Source: CAVVSQ01 sp963848825 (GTDB taxonomy: Bacteria; Planctomycetota; Planctomycetia; Gemmatales; Gemmataceae). Taken from it: a stretch of 64,000 nt of DNA. A model generated the notes under the pieces. It was not told the origin of the DNA. It saw nothing but the letters and a program-made list of their open reading frames with translations, and did not search any database. Positions within the stretch are counted from its first letter, which is position 1, and each line of letters opens with the position of its first letter. The stretch covers positions 806,001 to 870,000 of the forward strand of contig CAWKFA010000017.1 in NCBI GenBank assembly GCA_963848825.1. The letters are read 5' to 3'. Below, piece by piece: positions 38,888 through 48,360 of this stretch. A program made the translations under genes and the position numbers.

Positions 38888-40814
38888 TCAACTCGTGGAC
38901 AATGGCCGATTGATGCATTCGTGGGTCTGGTACAGCAGGCGCAGAAACCAGACGGTGAGCAGCAGCATCGCTGCCACGTAAATGAGGCTGCAATAAAACA
39001 GGAGACGGCCCAAACCGGGTTGCGTCCAGGCAGCTTCGCTGACGCAGTTCAGGACTATGGTGCCGACGAAGAAAGCGAGGTAAAGGATGATGAAACCACG
39101 TACACTCTTCGCCAACGTTTCATGGTGATAGAAAAGGGCCACTCCGCGCAGGAACAACGCGAAGAAGAGATAACTAAGAATAGCGGCGCAGCCGAGAACC
39201 ACCAGACGGACGCTGTCGAGGTCGCCAAACCCGCCCAGGCGAAAGACGCGTCTCAGCTCCTCCAGGGGAGTGGCAACCGCCAGGAAGCCGCCAACCAGCA
39301 CAATCGCGAGCAAAACGACGGAGCCAAGTGCGAATTTCTTGCCTGGCACCTGCGAAGGTGCGCCCCAGCAAATGCATTGGCCGACCAGCGCCATCGCACC
39401 ACCCAGAACAACGCCGCCGGTAAGGAAGAACCAGGAAACGATGCTGACGAATTGGCCAAAGAGCCAGCCGAACCAGTAATGGGCCCACTGGAGCGTCGTT
39501 TCGAACACCGGCGGTTCCCCGGCGACGGCTACCTCGCCGCTGCTGGTCGTCGTGTAGCTAATGATGACGCGCAGCAGTATTCCCGTCGTGACGAGTACCA
39601 TGCCCCAGTACATAAGACCGATGCCGACACGGACCAAGTTCCAATTCGTGGGCAAGCCCGCGCGCCGGTAAAACCAGAGACGCAGGAATTTGAACAGGCG
39701 GGGAATGCCGCCCAGGATCCCTTCAGGCAGGAACAATACCACGCTCACGAAAAGGCTGCCCAGGATGATGGGCCAGATATCGCGGAACTTCTCGTTGATA
39801 AGGTCCTTCCCTTCGCTGACGAGCAATGCGCCCAGAATGGCGCCGGCCAGCGTGCCACGGCCACCCACGGCCACGAAAATGACGACCTCGATCGATTCGC
39901 CGATGCTGAAAAAGGTTGGGCCGGCGGTGCGGTTGGCTGCCACGAACAACGCGCCGGCAAGGCCCGCCATTAGCCCGGCGAGAGCGAAGATAAAGGTCTT
40001 GTACATGGCGGTGTTGTAGCCCAGCGCCATCACGCGGAACTCGTTATCGCGGATGGCCGTGAGAATTTTGCCCATCTTGGAATTCATCAGGGCGTAACAA
40101 ATCAGGGCAAAGAAGACGACCACGCCGGTGATGAGCAAGTACATGGGGAATGGCTTGAATTCCTGGCCAAAAAGCTCCATGATCGCCAGGTTATACAGGC
40201 CGCCTTCACCACCCGTATAAGGCATTTGATTGGTAACGAGGTGGAACACCGCGAGCACCACGGCCTGGGTGATCAAGGAGAAATAAACCCCCTTGATGCG
40301 CCGCTGGAATACGACCCAGCCAAAGGCGGCGGCAATCATCATGGGGAGCAGCACCGCGAGGCCCTACCGCCGTCCAGATATCGATCAAGGGGGCGATCCA
40401 GGTCGGCACCTCGGTAAGCCTGTTTTGGAACATGAAAGGAGGCAGCGCCATGTCCGGCCCAAACGCGTAGCGCGGGTTGCCTTCCTCGAGCGCGGCCTTT
40501 TGCAAGATCAACGAATAGCCGACCAGATAGCCGCCAATGCCGAAATACAAACCCTGCCCGAGGCTAAGCAAGCCCGTGTAACCCCAAATGAGGTCCACGC
40601 TGAGTGCATAGAGCGCCAGCGCCATGAAGCGATTGAACTTGGGGAGGCGAAAGCCCGGATCCATGTAGAAACCGGGAAGAAACAGCGCCGCCAGAAAGAG
40701 CACGAATAGCGCCAGACGCCAATAAGCGCCGCGGGTGGCCGCCCGTGGCACCAATAAATCGACGGGCGTTTCGGAGACAACGTGGGAAGGGGCCGGGGCA
40801 GTCTGACTAGTCAT
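38888..40814 (-). CDS. urtC: Urea importer permease UrtC with a large extra membrane domain (one frameshift)
   Basis: The first 370 or so residues are a standard LivM/UrtC permease: ALYALSVDLIWGYTGLLSLG, GQGLYFGIGGYLVGYSLILQ, FGWVVFQRRIKGVYFSLITQ, AIRDNEFRVMALGYNTAMYK and AVGGRGTLAGAILGALL, ending near LFLPEGILGGI. A normal UrtC stops soon after this point. Here the frame goes on for about 270 residues with roughly seven further hydrophobic segments (for example WFFLTGGVVLGGAMALVGQC and FALGSVVLLAIVLVGGFLAV), to 641 residues in total. One extra G near 40363 shifts the frame between DIWTAVG and LAVLLPMM; correcting it joins the parts. The first ATG overlaps the end of urtB by 8 bp. The role of the extension is unknown. 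Confidence 0.88.
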
Positions 40815-41748
40815 AGGACCTCTCCTTTGTTGTGAAGAGGCCGGACGGACGGATCAAGAGAAAGCAAACCACGGTTGCCAGAACGATCACCTTGGCCATG
40901 GGAGGCTGTTCGACCATTTTTTCCACGAACCCGGTGCCCGTGCCGATAACAACCGCGGCGGCGATGCTGCCCATAAGCTGTCCCATGCCGCCCAGGATCA
41001 CGACCATGAAGGCGTCAACGACATACTGATTGCCCATCGTGTAATTAACGTTGTAGAGGGGGCCAAGGATGCACCCTGCCACTCCGGCCAGGCCCGTGGC
41101 GATGGCGAAAGTGAGCGAGTCCACGCGCCGCGTTGAAATGCCCAGGGCGGAAGCCATGGCCCTGTTTTGCACCACCGCGCGAATCTTGAGCCCGGAGGAC
41201 GTTCCATAAAACCAAAGGTAGACAAGCAAAAGGCACAGCAGCGTGAAACCGACAATGAAAATGCGATAATGCGGGAGCGCCAGCTCACCGATTTGGAAGT
41301 TTCCCACGAGCACCTTCGGCAGTTCGACGGCCTTGAGGTTGGCACCAAAAGTCAACAGCACGAGTTGCTGGAAAACAAGCCCCAGGCCCCAGGTGGCCAG
41401 CAAGGTGTCGAGGGGGCGGCCGTAAAGATAGCGGATTAAAAAAACTTCGGTCAAATAACCAACGAAACCAACCACCAGGAAGGCGATGGGAATCGCATAA
41501 AACAAATTAAGTTCGATATGCCACTCAAAGCCGCAGGCAGCTCCAACTTCGTTAAGCCAGGAAGGCAGCAATTGTGGGTCCGTGACGACAAAGGCGGTAT
41601 AGGCGCCGAGCATGAGCATTTCGCCATGGGCCATGTTGATGACACGCATGACACCAAACGTGATGGCCAGCCCGATGGCGGTCAAAACGAGAATCGAACC
41701 AAGACTCAAGCTGTTGGATAATGCTTCGCCAAGCGCAGTCGGGGTCAT
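40807..41748 (-). CDS. urtB: Urea importer permease UrtB
   Basis: This is a 313-residue LivH/UrtB-type permease with about eight transmembrane helices. Recognisable segments are AIGLAITFGVMRVINMAHGE and MLMLGAYTAFVV near the start, RPLDTLLATWGLGLVFQQLV, RAVVQNRAMASALGISTRRV (cytoplasmic coupling loop) and VVILGGMGQLMGSIAAAVVI near the end. It is coded in the usual place between urtA and urtC and overlaps urtC by 8 bp. Confidence 0.93.
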   Translation of the reverse strand: MTPTALGEALSNSLSLGSILVLTAIGLAITFGVMRVINMAHGEMLMLGAYTAFVVTDPQLLPSWLNEVGAACGFEWHIELNLFYAIPIAFLVVGFVGYLTEVFLIRYLYGRPLDTLLATWGLGLVFQQLVLLTFGANLKAVELPKVLVGNFQIGELALPHYRIFIVGFTLLCLLLVYLWFYGTSSGLKIRAVVQNRAMASALGISTRRVDSLTFAIATGLAGVAGCILGPLYNVNYTMGNQYVVDAFMVVILGGMGQLMGSIAAAVVIGTGTGFVEKMVEQPPMAKVIVLATVVCFLLIRPSGLFTTKERSYD

Positions 41749-41835
41749 TTCAAACTCGCTGAGAGCGTTAGCACTTTATAGAACCGCGGGGTTCCGTTGA
41801 ACCCCGCGGCCTAAGAAGCGGTTGTCAAAATCACG

Positions 41836-43152
41836 TTACTTGGGCAGAACCTTGACGTTCTTGCCGCGGATCAGGCCCTTGCCGGTCCAGTCAACGCTCC
41901 AACCGGGGAACGCCACCTGGGGATAAGGATCTGGCTCGATCGGGTCGGTCTTGTAGACGATATCAAACTGCTTATCGTCGCGAATCTTACCCATGTAGAA
42001 TGCCTTGTAGACGTGCAGGTTTTTCGGATCGACCTTGATCTTGCCTTCGGGGGCGTCAAAACCAATCGGGCCGCCCTTGACGAAGGCTGCGCGAACCTTG
42101 TCCACGTCCGTGCTCTTGGCAACTTCAACAGCGTTCTTCCACAGGTAAACCTGGGCATAAGCTGCCGCGATCGGGTCATCCGTCACCCGGTCCTTGCCGT
42201 ACATTTTCTGGAAGCGCGCCACGAACGCCTTGTTGACGGGCGTGTCGATGCTTTGGAAATAATTCCAGGCGGCCAGGTGGCCCTTCACCGTTGCCGGGGT
42301 CAAGCCCGTCAACTCGTCTTCGCCAACGCTCACCGCGACGACGGGGATCTTGTCCGCCGTGATTCCCTGGGCGGCCAGCTCCTTGTAGAAGTTCACGTTG
42401 CTGTCACCATTGATGGTGCTGAAGATAACGTCGGGCGCCTTTTCCTTGATGTCCTGAACGATACTCGCGTAATCGTTGTAGCCGAACGGCGTGTATTTCT
42501 CGGCGACTTCCTTGAGGCCCTTGGAGTTAAGATATTTGACGATAATGAGGTTCGCGGTGCGCGGGAACACATAGTCGGTACCGAGCAGGTAGAACTTCTT
42601 CTTCGAGCCGCCCTTGGCGCTCATGAGCCATTCGACGGCGGGAAGGATTTGTTGATTTGGGGCGGCCCCGGAGTAGATCACGTTCTTGGACGACTCGTTG
42701 CCTTCGTACTGGACCGGATAGAACAGCAACCCGTTGTTTTCTTCGAAGACCGGCAGCACGTTTTTACGGCTGACGGACGTCCAACAGCCGAAAACCGCGG
42801 CTACCTTGTCCGACAGCAAGAGTTTCTTGGCCTTGTCGGGGAACACCGTGGTGAACTTGGATTCGGGATCTTCGACGATCGGCACAATCTGCCGGCCGAG
42901 AACGCCGCCGGCGGCGTTGATTTCCTTGATGGCCATCATTTCCACTTCCATCAGCGATTTTTCGCTGATCGCCATCGTACCGGTTAGCGAGTGGAGGATA
43001 CCAACCTTGATTGGGTCCTTGGCACCCTGACCTTCAACTGCTCCGGGCAATGCACCGAGTAGCGGGATTGCGAGTAGGATCCCGCAAAGCAAAAGCCTGC
43101 GAGCGAAGAGCGGGGAGATCCTCGCTTCTTCCTGACCACTTGCCCTTGTCAT
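41836..43152 (-). CDS. urtA: Urea-binding protein UrtA
   Basis: This periplasmic binding protein of 438 residues has a signal peptide with hydrophobic core RRLLLCGILLAIPLLGALPG. The mature sequence begins DPIKVGILHSLTGTMAISEK, which is diagnostic of the UrtA/AmiC group, and contains AAVFGCWTSVSRKNVLPVFE, NGLLFYPVQYEGNESSKNVI and PAVEWLMSAKGGSKKKFYLL-type segments. It should deliver urea to UrtBC. The ATG at 43152 has AGGAG 11 bases upstream. It is the first gene of the leftward urt operon and faces the urease operon across 433 bp. Confidence 0.95.
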   Translation of the reverse strand: MTRASGQEEARISPLFARRLLLCGILLAIPLLGALPGAVEGQGAKDPIKVGILHSLTGTMAISEKSLMEVEMMAIKEINAAGGVLGRQIVPIVEDPESKFTTVFPDKAKKLLLSDKVAAVFGCWTSVSRKNVLPVFEENNGLLFYPVQYEGNESSKNVIYSGAAPNQQILPAVEWLMSAKGGSKKKFYLLGTDYVFPRTANLIIVKYLNSKGLKEVAEKYTPFGYNDYASIVQDIKEKAPDVIFSTINGDSNVNFYKELAAQGITADKIPVVAVSVGEDELTGLTPATVKGHLAAWNYFQSIDTPVNKAFVARFQKMYGKDRVTDDPIAAAYAQVYLWKNAVEVAKSTDVDKVRAAFVKGGPIGFDAPEGKIKVDPKNLHVYKAFYMGKIRDDKQFDIVYKTDPIEPDPYPQVAFPGWSVDWTGKGLIRGKNVKVLPK

Positions 43153-43585
43153 GAAAAAATACTCCTGGGGTTGGGCGCGTACTACCACGCCGGGGAGAGA
43201 AAAGGAAACACCGTTTCGTTGCAATTTTTGCAAAAAAGATGCCGCCACCTCCGCAGTCACCAGCGCGTTAACCGATAAAACCTCGACCGCATTCACAAGC
43301 CTCAACTGGAGATCGCTTTACGGAATGTCATCTTTCGCGAAAATTACGAGAGGCCATAAAAAAAATCTGAGTCGAAAAGCTTGAAAGCCTAACCTTTAAG
43401 CGGCCGCTGCCCAGAAGCAAGGCTAATAAAGCAGGCACGCTGCTTAAGAAAAACTAATTGTTTTGTATGCGTACGACGCGCTGTCGGCCAACGAGTTGGC
43501 GACCTTTTTAACGCCTTGTCGGTTGGTCCAGACGCGCCTATATAAGTACCAACCTCTTCGTTAAAAACGTCGGATCTTATCAACC
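43153..43585. promoter_or_regulatory. Divergent control region between urea importer and urease
   Basis: This 433-bp spacer must carry promoters for urtABCDE (minus) and ureABCFGD (plus). It is AT-rich near 43330-43460. I looked for a sigma-54 type GG-N10-GC element and an NtrC-like dyad, because both operons are nitrogen-controlled in many bacteria, and did not find a convincing match by eye. No gene was seen. Confidence 0.5.
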
Positions 43586-43887
43586 ATGCACCTGACACCC
43601 CAGGAACGGGACAAGCTCTTGATCTTCGTGGCCGCGGAGCTGGCACGGGCACGCCGGGGCGCGGTCTGAAACTCAACTATCCCGAGGCGGTCGCGCTGAT
43701 CACGAGCCATTTGCTGGAAAGCGCCCGCGACGGCAAAAGCGTCGCCGAGCTCATGAGCGAGGGCCGCAATGTTTTGCAACGCGCCGACGTCATGGACGGC
43801 GTGCCCGAAATGATCGCCGAAGTTCAGGTCGAGGCTACCTTTCCCGATGGCACCAAGTTAATAACGGTTCACCACCCGATTCCCTAG
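43586..43887 (+). CDS. ureA: Urease gamma subunit (one frameshift)
   Basis: The urease gamma subunit opens MHLTPQERDKLLIFVAAELA and, after a frame change, continues GLKLNYPEAVALITSHLLES, then NVLQRADVMDGVPEMI and TFPDGTKLITVHHPIP before the stop at 43887. The first frame hits TGA at 43666; a lost G in the GG at 43663-43664 accounts for it. The corrected product has 100 residues, the invariant size of UreA. It is the first urease gene, 12 bp before ureB. Confidence 0.92.
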
Positions 43888-43899
43888 CGAGCTATTGCC

Positions 43900-44295
43900 A
43901 TGATCCCCGGCGAATACCTCTTTGACGGTGCCGCCCTGGAAATCAATGCGGGCCGCCCCACGGTAACCCTGGAGGTCAACAACACGGGCGACCGGCCGGT
44001 CCAGATCGGTTCGCACTTTCATTTCTTTGAAGTCAACCGGGCGCTGCACTTTGATCGTCAGCAGGCCCTGGGAATGCGCCTGGATCTGCCCGCCGGTACC
44101 GCGGTGCGTTTGGAACCGGGTGAAATCAAGTCGGTGCGCCTTGTGCCGTTTGCCGGCGAACGCAAGGTCTATGGCGGCAGCGGTCTGGTGATGGGGGACG
44201 TGGATGACCCTAAAGTGCGGGCACGCGCCCTGGAACGGCTGCCCGCATGGATCAACGGCGAGCCGGTGAGCGTCAAGAAGAAAAAGAGAAAATAA
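43900..44295 (+). CDS. ureB: Urease beta subunit
   Basis: This 131-residue urease beta subunit has the conserved VQIGSHFHFFEVNRALHFDR, ALGMRLDLPAGTAVRLEPGE and RKVYGGSGLVMG segments. It ends with a Lys-rich tail (SVKKKKRK), longer than the usual beta subunit. It assembles with UreA and UreC into the urease trimer of heterotrimers. It lies 13 bp before ureC. Confidence 0.95.
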   Translation: MIPGEYLFDGAALEINAGRPTVTLEVNNTGDRPVQIGSHFHFFEVNRALHFDRQQALGMRLDLPAGTAVRLEPGEIKSVRLVPFAGERKVYGGSGLVMGDVDDPKVRARALERLPAWINGEPVSVKKKKRK

Positions 44296-44308
44296 CCCGG
44301 AGGGCTCG

Positions 44309-46031
44309 ATGAGCTTGCCATTGTCCCGTCCCGCTTATGCCGGCCATTATGGGCCGACCACCGGCGACCGCATTCGCCTGGCTGATACCGAGTTGATTAT
44401 TGAAATCGAAAAGGATTTCGCGGTCTACGGCGAGGAGGTTCAATTTGGCGGCGGCAAGGTCATCCGCGACAGCCAGGGTCAATCGCCTCTGCCAGGCAAG
44501 AGCAGTGAACCACCGCTTGATCTGGTCATCACCAATGCGGTAATTCTCGACTACTGGGGCATTGTCAAAGGAGACATCGGCGTCCGCGCGGGCCGCATCG
44601 TTGGCGTCGGCAAGGCCGGCAATCCGCTCATTCAGCCCGGCGTCGATCCTAAACTCGTCATCGGGCCCGGGACCGAGGTCATCGCCGGCGAGAACCTGAT
44701 TGTCACGGCTGGCGGCATCGATAGCCACGTTCATTTCATCTGTCCCCAACTTATCGAAACCGCGCTGGCCGCCGGCTTGACGACGCTGATTGGCGGCGGT
44801 ACCGGGCCGGCCACGGGCACCAATGCCACCACCTGCACGCCGGGAGCCTGGAACATGCAGCGCATGCTGCAGGCTGCCGAAGGTTTGCCCATCAACCTGG
44901 GTTTCCTGGGCAAAGGCAACAGTTGTTTGCCGGGTGCCCTGGAGGAACAGATCAGGGCCGGGGCCTGCGGTTTGAAATTGCACGAAGATTGGGGAACCAC
45001 GCCCGCGGCCATCGATTGCTGTTTGAACGTCGCCGACGATTTCGATGTCCAGGTGGCCATTCATACCGATACGCTCAACGAATCCGGCTTCGTCGAGGAC
45101 ACCATCGCCGCGATCGCCGGTCGGACCATCCATACCTACCACACCGAGGGTGCCGGCGGCGGCCACGTCGCCCGACATTATTCGCATGGCGGGTTTGCCG
45201 CATGTGCTGCCCTCCAGCACCAATCCAACCCGCCCGTTTACCGTTAACACCATCGACGAACACCTCGACATGCTGATGGTCTGCCACCACCTTTCCCGAT
45301 CCGTGCCGGAGGACGTGGCCTTCGCCGAAAGCCGGATCCGCGCCGAGACGATCGCCGCCGAAGACATTCTCCACGACCGCGGCGCGATCAGCATGCTTAG
45401 CTCGGACTCGCAGGCGATGGGGCGGATCGGCGAGGTGATCCTGCGCACCTGGCAGACTGCCCACAAGATGAAGGTGCAATTTGGCCATCTGCCCCAGGAC
45501 AATCCGCGCCACGACAATTTCCGCGCCAGGCGCGATGTGTCCAAGTACACGATTGGTCCGGCCATCACCCATGGCATCGCCGGACACGTCGGCAGCATCG
45601 AGAAAGGGAAGTGGGCTGACCTGGTGTTATGGAAGCCAGCCTTCTTCGGCGTCAAGCCAGAACTGGTCCTCAAGGGGGGCATGATCGCTTATGCGCAGAT
45701 GGGCGACGCCAATGCCAGTATCCCCACGCCGCAGCCGGTCTTCTCCCGGCCCATGTTCGCCGCCTTCGGGCGGGCGGCCTTGGAAACGTCGTTGACCTTT
45801 GTTTCCGCCGCGGCCATCGACAAAAACATCGCCAAGAAGTATGGTTTGCAGCGCCCTCTCGTGGCGGTCGAGGGTTGCCGTCACCTCGGCAAGAAAGACC
45901 TGCCGCTCAACGATGCGCTTCCGGACATTCGCGTCGATCCGGATACGTACCGGGTATGGGCCGACGGTGAATTGTTAACTTGCGAACCAGCCAAGATCCT
46001 GCCCATGGCGCAGCGCTATTTCCTGTTTTGA
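44309..46031 (+). CDS. ureC: Urease alpha (catalytic) subunit (one frameshift)
   Basis: This nickel-dependent catalytic subunit hydrolyses urea to ammonia and carbamate. Nickel ligands and active-site segments visible are the HxH in GGIDSHVHFICPQ, the Lys to be carbamylated in GLKLHEDWGTTPAAI, the His of VAIHTDTLNESGF, the His of IHTYHTEGAGGGH, the catalytic-flap His in MLMVCHHLSRSVPED and the Asp in MLSSDSQAMGRIGE. The frame breaks at 45168, where an extra T separates GGGH from APDIIRMAGLPHVLPSSTNP. Corrected length is 573 residues, normal for UreC. GGAGG lies just upstream of the ATG. Confidence 0.95.
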
Positions 46032-46032
46032 G

Positions 46033-46707
46033 ATGAACCTGCGCATTCTGCAACTGGGCGACTCTGCCTTGCCCATCGGCGGGTTTAGTCATTCATGGGG
46101 GCTCGAAGCCGCCATTTTTCATGGAGCTGTCCGCGCGGCGGCTGACCTGGAGCGCTGGATCGGCGACTGGCTGATGCTGGCGGCCGGGCCACTCGAGGGA
46201 GTCGTATTGGCCGCCGCCTTCAGGGCCGCGGCGTGCAAGGATTGGCCGACTGTCCTGCACGCCAACGAACTCCTCGGCGTCAGCCTGGCGCCGCCGACGC
46301 TGCGGAACGCCAGCCGCGACATGGGTGACCAACTGTTGTCCCTGGCGGAAAGCTGGCCCTGGTGCGCCGACCTGGTCCAGGACCTACGCCACGCTCTGCC
46401 GCGGGGACCATGGCATCATGCGACCGTTTTCGGCGCCCTGGCGATACGCTGTGAAGTCAACCCCGCGCAGGCCGTCGCGGTCTGGCTGCACCAGGCCGCG
46501 CTCGGCATGATCGGTGCGGGCGTGCGGGCCATTCCGATTGGTCATACGCACGGCCAACAGATACTTGCCCGTCTGCAAGACTTTTTCCCCGCGCTGGCCG
46601 CGGACCTGGCGGCTCGCCCCCTGGAAACCGCCGGCAGCAGTTGTCCCGCTTACGAGGTGACATGTCATGATCAGAGTCGACTCTATACCAGGCTGTTTCG
46701 ATCGTGA
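46033..46707 (+). CDS. ureF: Urease accessory protein UreF
   Basis: This 224-residue all-helical UreF acts with UreD and UreG to insert nickel into apo-urease. The start MNLRILQLGDSALPIGGFSH with SWGLEAAI is the typical UreF beginning, and IPIGHTHGQQILARL near the C-terminus matches the family. It begins one base after the ureC stop, so translation is probably coupled. Confidence 0.92.
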   Translation: MNLRILQLGDSALPIGGFSHSWGLEAAIFHGAVRAAADLERWIGDWLMLAAGPLEGVVLAAAFRAAACKDWPTVLHANELLGVSLAPPTLRNASRDMGDQLLSLAESWPWCADLVQDLRHALPRGPWHHATVFGALAIRCEVNPAQAVAVWLHQAALGMIGAGVRAIPIGHTHGQQILARLQDFFPALAADLAARPLETAGSSCPAYEVTCHDQSRLYTRLFRS

Positions 46708-46777
46708 CAGCGAGGGGTCAACGAGCGCATCCCCCCATCCGGCCCGGTGCCGCGTTTATTTTCATCGCGATCCGTCG

Positions 46778-47422
46778 ATGAGCCACGCGGTTTACGCGGG
46801 GCCAAAGCGGCGCGTGTTCACACTCGGCGTCGGCGGGCCAGTCGGCTCGGGTAAGACTGCCCTGGTCGAACGCCTTTGTCGCGAGTTCTGGCCAGCGGAA
46901 AACATGGCCGTGATCACCAATGACATATATACCCGCGAGGATGCGGAATTTCTGGCACGCCGGCAAGTGATACCTCTCGAGCGGATTGTTGGTGTGGAGA
47001 CCGGCGGCTGCCCCCATAGCGCGATTCGCGAGGATGCCAGTGTCAACCTGGCGGCCATCGCCGAGCTGGAAGCAAAACTTCCCGGTTTGAGTGTCGTGAT
47101 CGTCGAATCCGGCGGCGACAATCTGGCGGCCACGTTCTCGCCGGAACTGGCCGACCGCACGATTTACGTGATCGACGTGGCCGAAGGGGACAAGATTCCG
47201 CGCAAGGGCGGGCCCGGCATTTGCCGGAGTGATCTGCTCGTCATCAACAAGATCGACCTGGCGCCCCACGTGGGTGCGGACCTTGAAGTCATGCGGCGTG
47301 ACAGTCACCGTATGCGCGGCGAGCGGCCGTTTCTCATGATCAGCCTACGGCACGATGACGGGGTGGCAGAGCTAATTCAATGGGTAAAGCAACAACTCGC
47401 ATCACGGCCGAAGATTTCGTGA
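46778..47422 (+). CDS. ureG: Urease accessory GTPase UreG
   Basis: This 214-residue SIMIBI-class GTPase supplies nickel and GTP energy for urease maturation. Its P-loop is GVGGPVGSGKTALVERL; then come ITNDIYTREDAEFL, VETGGCPHSAIREDASVNLA with the metal-binding Cys-Pro-His, IVESGGDNLAATFSPEL and the guanine-specificity motif VINKIDLAPHVG. I chose the ATG at 46778, giving a start close to other UreG proteins; the frame is open from 46667 and would overlap ureF. It overlaps ureD by 43 bp. Confidence 0.93.
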   Translation: MSHAVYAGPKRRVFTLGVGGPVGSGKTALVERLCREFWPAENMAVITNDIYTREDAEFLARRQVIPLERIVGVETGGCPHSAIREDASVNLAAIAELEAKLPGLSVVIVESGGDNLAATFSPELADRTIYVIDVAEGDKIPRKGGPGICRSDLLVINKIDLAPHVGADLEVMRRDSHRMRGERPFLMISLRHDDGVAELIQWVKQQLASRPKIS

Positions 47423-48360
47423 CACCGCCGGAGCTGGCCGGTTTCCGGCTGGCAGCCAACGGCGCAGGTCGCATCGGCGGCGCGCGCCTTTCCCTGGAAG
47501 CCGGCGGTGTACGGACCCATCTCGCCGATTGTTACCAACAGGTACCGCTGCGCGTCTTGCCCCTGAGCTTCGGTCCCGCCGAACCGGCTCTGATTTATCT
47601 TCTCAATCCCACGGCCGGGCTCTTCGACGGTGACGCCCAACTTGTCGAGGTCCAGGCGGGGCCAGGCAGCCGTGCCGTGGTCACCGGTCAATCGGCGACG
47701 CGCATCCATCCATGTCTCGACGGCTTTAGCACGCAGCAGTGGCACATCCGCGTGGCAGCGGGCGCTGTGCTTCTGGTACTTCCGGGGCCAGCCATACCGT
47801 TTCAAGGCTGCCGTTATTTTCAGCGTGTCAGCGTGGACCTGGAAGAGGGCGCTCAATTCATCTGGGGGGATATCTGGCTGGCGGGCCGCTACGCGCGTGC
47901 TGCCTTGTCGGAGCGTTTTCAGTTTCGGAGTCTCATCCAGGACCTGACCGTCCGCCGTGCCGGCCAACTCGTCTTCCGCGACCGTTTCTGCTGGCAAGGG
48001 CCATGGGATGAAGAGACCGCCCACTGGCATTTTGGCCCCACCGAGGCTTACGGCAGCTTGTTCTCGACCATCGGCCAGTCCACAGACGCCAGCCCCCTGG
48101 AGAGAGAACATGACCCGGCGCCGGTGCGCACCCGGGAGGCCATTTTTCAAACGGCGGCACTGCACACATGCCGCCGCTGGCTGGGCAGCACCGAAGCAGT
48201 TATCGCCGCGGTAACGTGCGCAGCGTTCAGCTTGGCAGGTGCTGCCGAGGACAATGGCAAGCCATGGCTCCTGACGGACCATCACCTGGCGCCAAACCAC
48301 TGGTTTTGCGGTCAGAACGGAACAGCCACTGCCGCCGGCGCGTGCGTAGGAACGAGTTAA
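47380..48360 (+). CDS. ureD: Urease accessory protein UreD
   Basis: This is a 326-residue UreD/UreH scaffold. Family segments are RVLPLSFGPAEPALIYLLNP and TAGLFDGD, then VVTGQSATRIHPCLDGFSTQ, LVLPGPAIPFQGCRYFQRVS and FIWGDIWLAGRYAR. It forms the UreDFG chaperone complex on apo-urease. The gene overlaps ureG and closes the urease operon. No ureE lies between or next to these genes, so nickel delivery must rely on UreG/UreD alone or on a gene elsewhere. Confidence 0.9.
   Translation: MGKATTRITAEDFVTPPELAGFRLAANGAGRIGGARLSLEAGGVRTHLADCYQQVPLRVLPLSFGPAEPALIYLLNPTAGLFDGDAQLVEVQAGPGSRAVVTGQSATRIHPCLDGFSTQQWHIRVAAGAVLLVLPGPAIPFQGCRYFQRVSVDLEEGAQFIWGDIWLAGRYARAALSERFQFRSLIQDLTVRRAGQLVFRDRFCWQGPWDEETAHWHFGPTEAYGSLFSTIGQSTDASPLEREHDPAPVRTREAIFQTAALHTCRRWLGSTEAVIAAVTCAAFSLAGAAEDNGKPWLLTDHHLAPNHWFCGQNGTATAAGACVGTS

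Noticed and set aside
38921..39973. Long plus-strand open frame opposite urtC
   Set aside because: It is highly charged, Gln/Glu-rich, low-complexity and antisense to a clear membrane protein; a GC-skew artefact.
43153..43585. Sigma-54 promoter between urtA and ureA
   Set aside because: Candidate GG and GC pairs had wrong spacing; no match good enough to report.
44273..45682. Long minus-strand open frame opposite ureC
   Set aside because: It is a mirror frame of the strongly conserved urease alpha gene and has no motif or ribosome binding site of its own.
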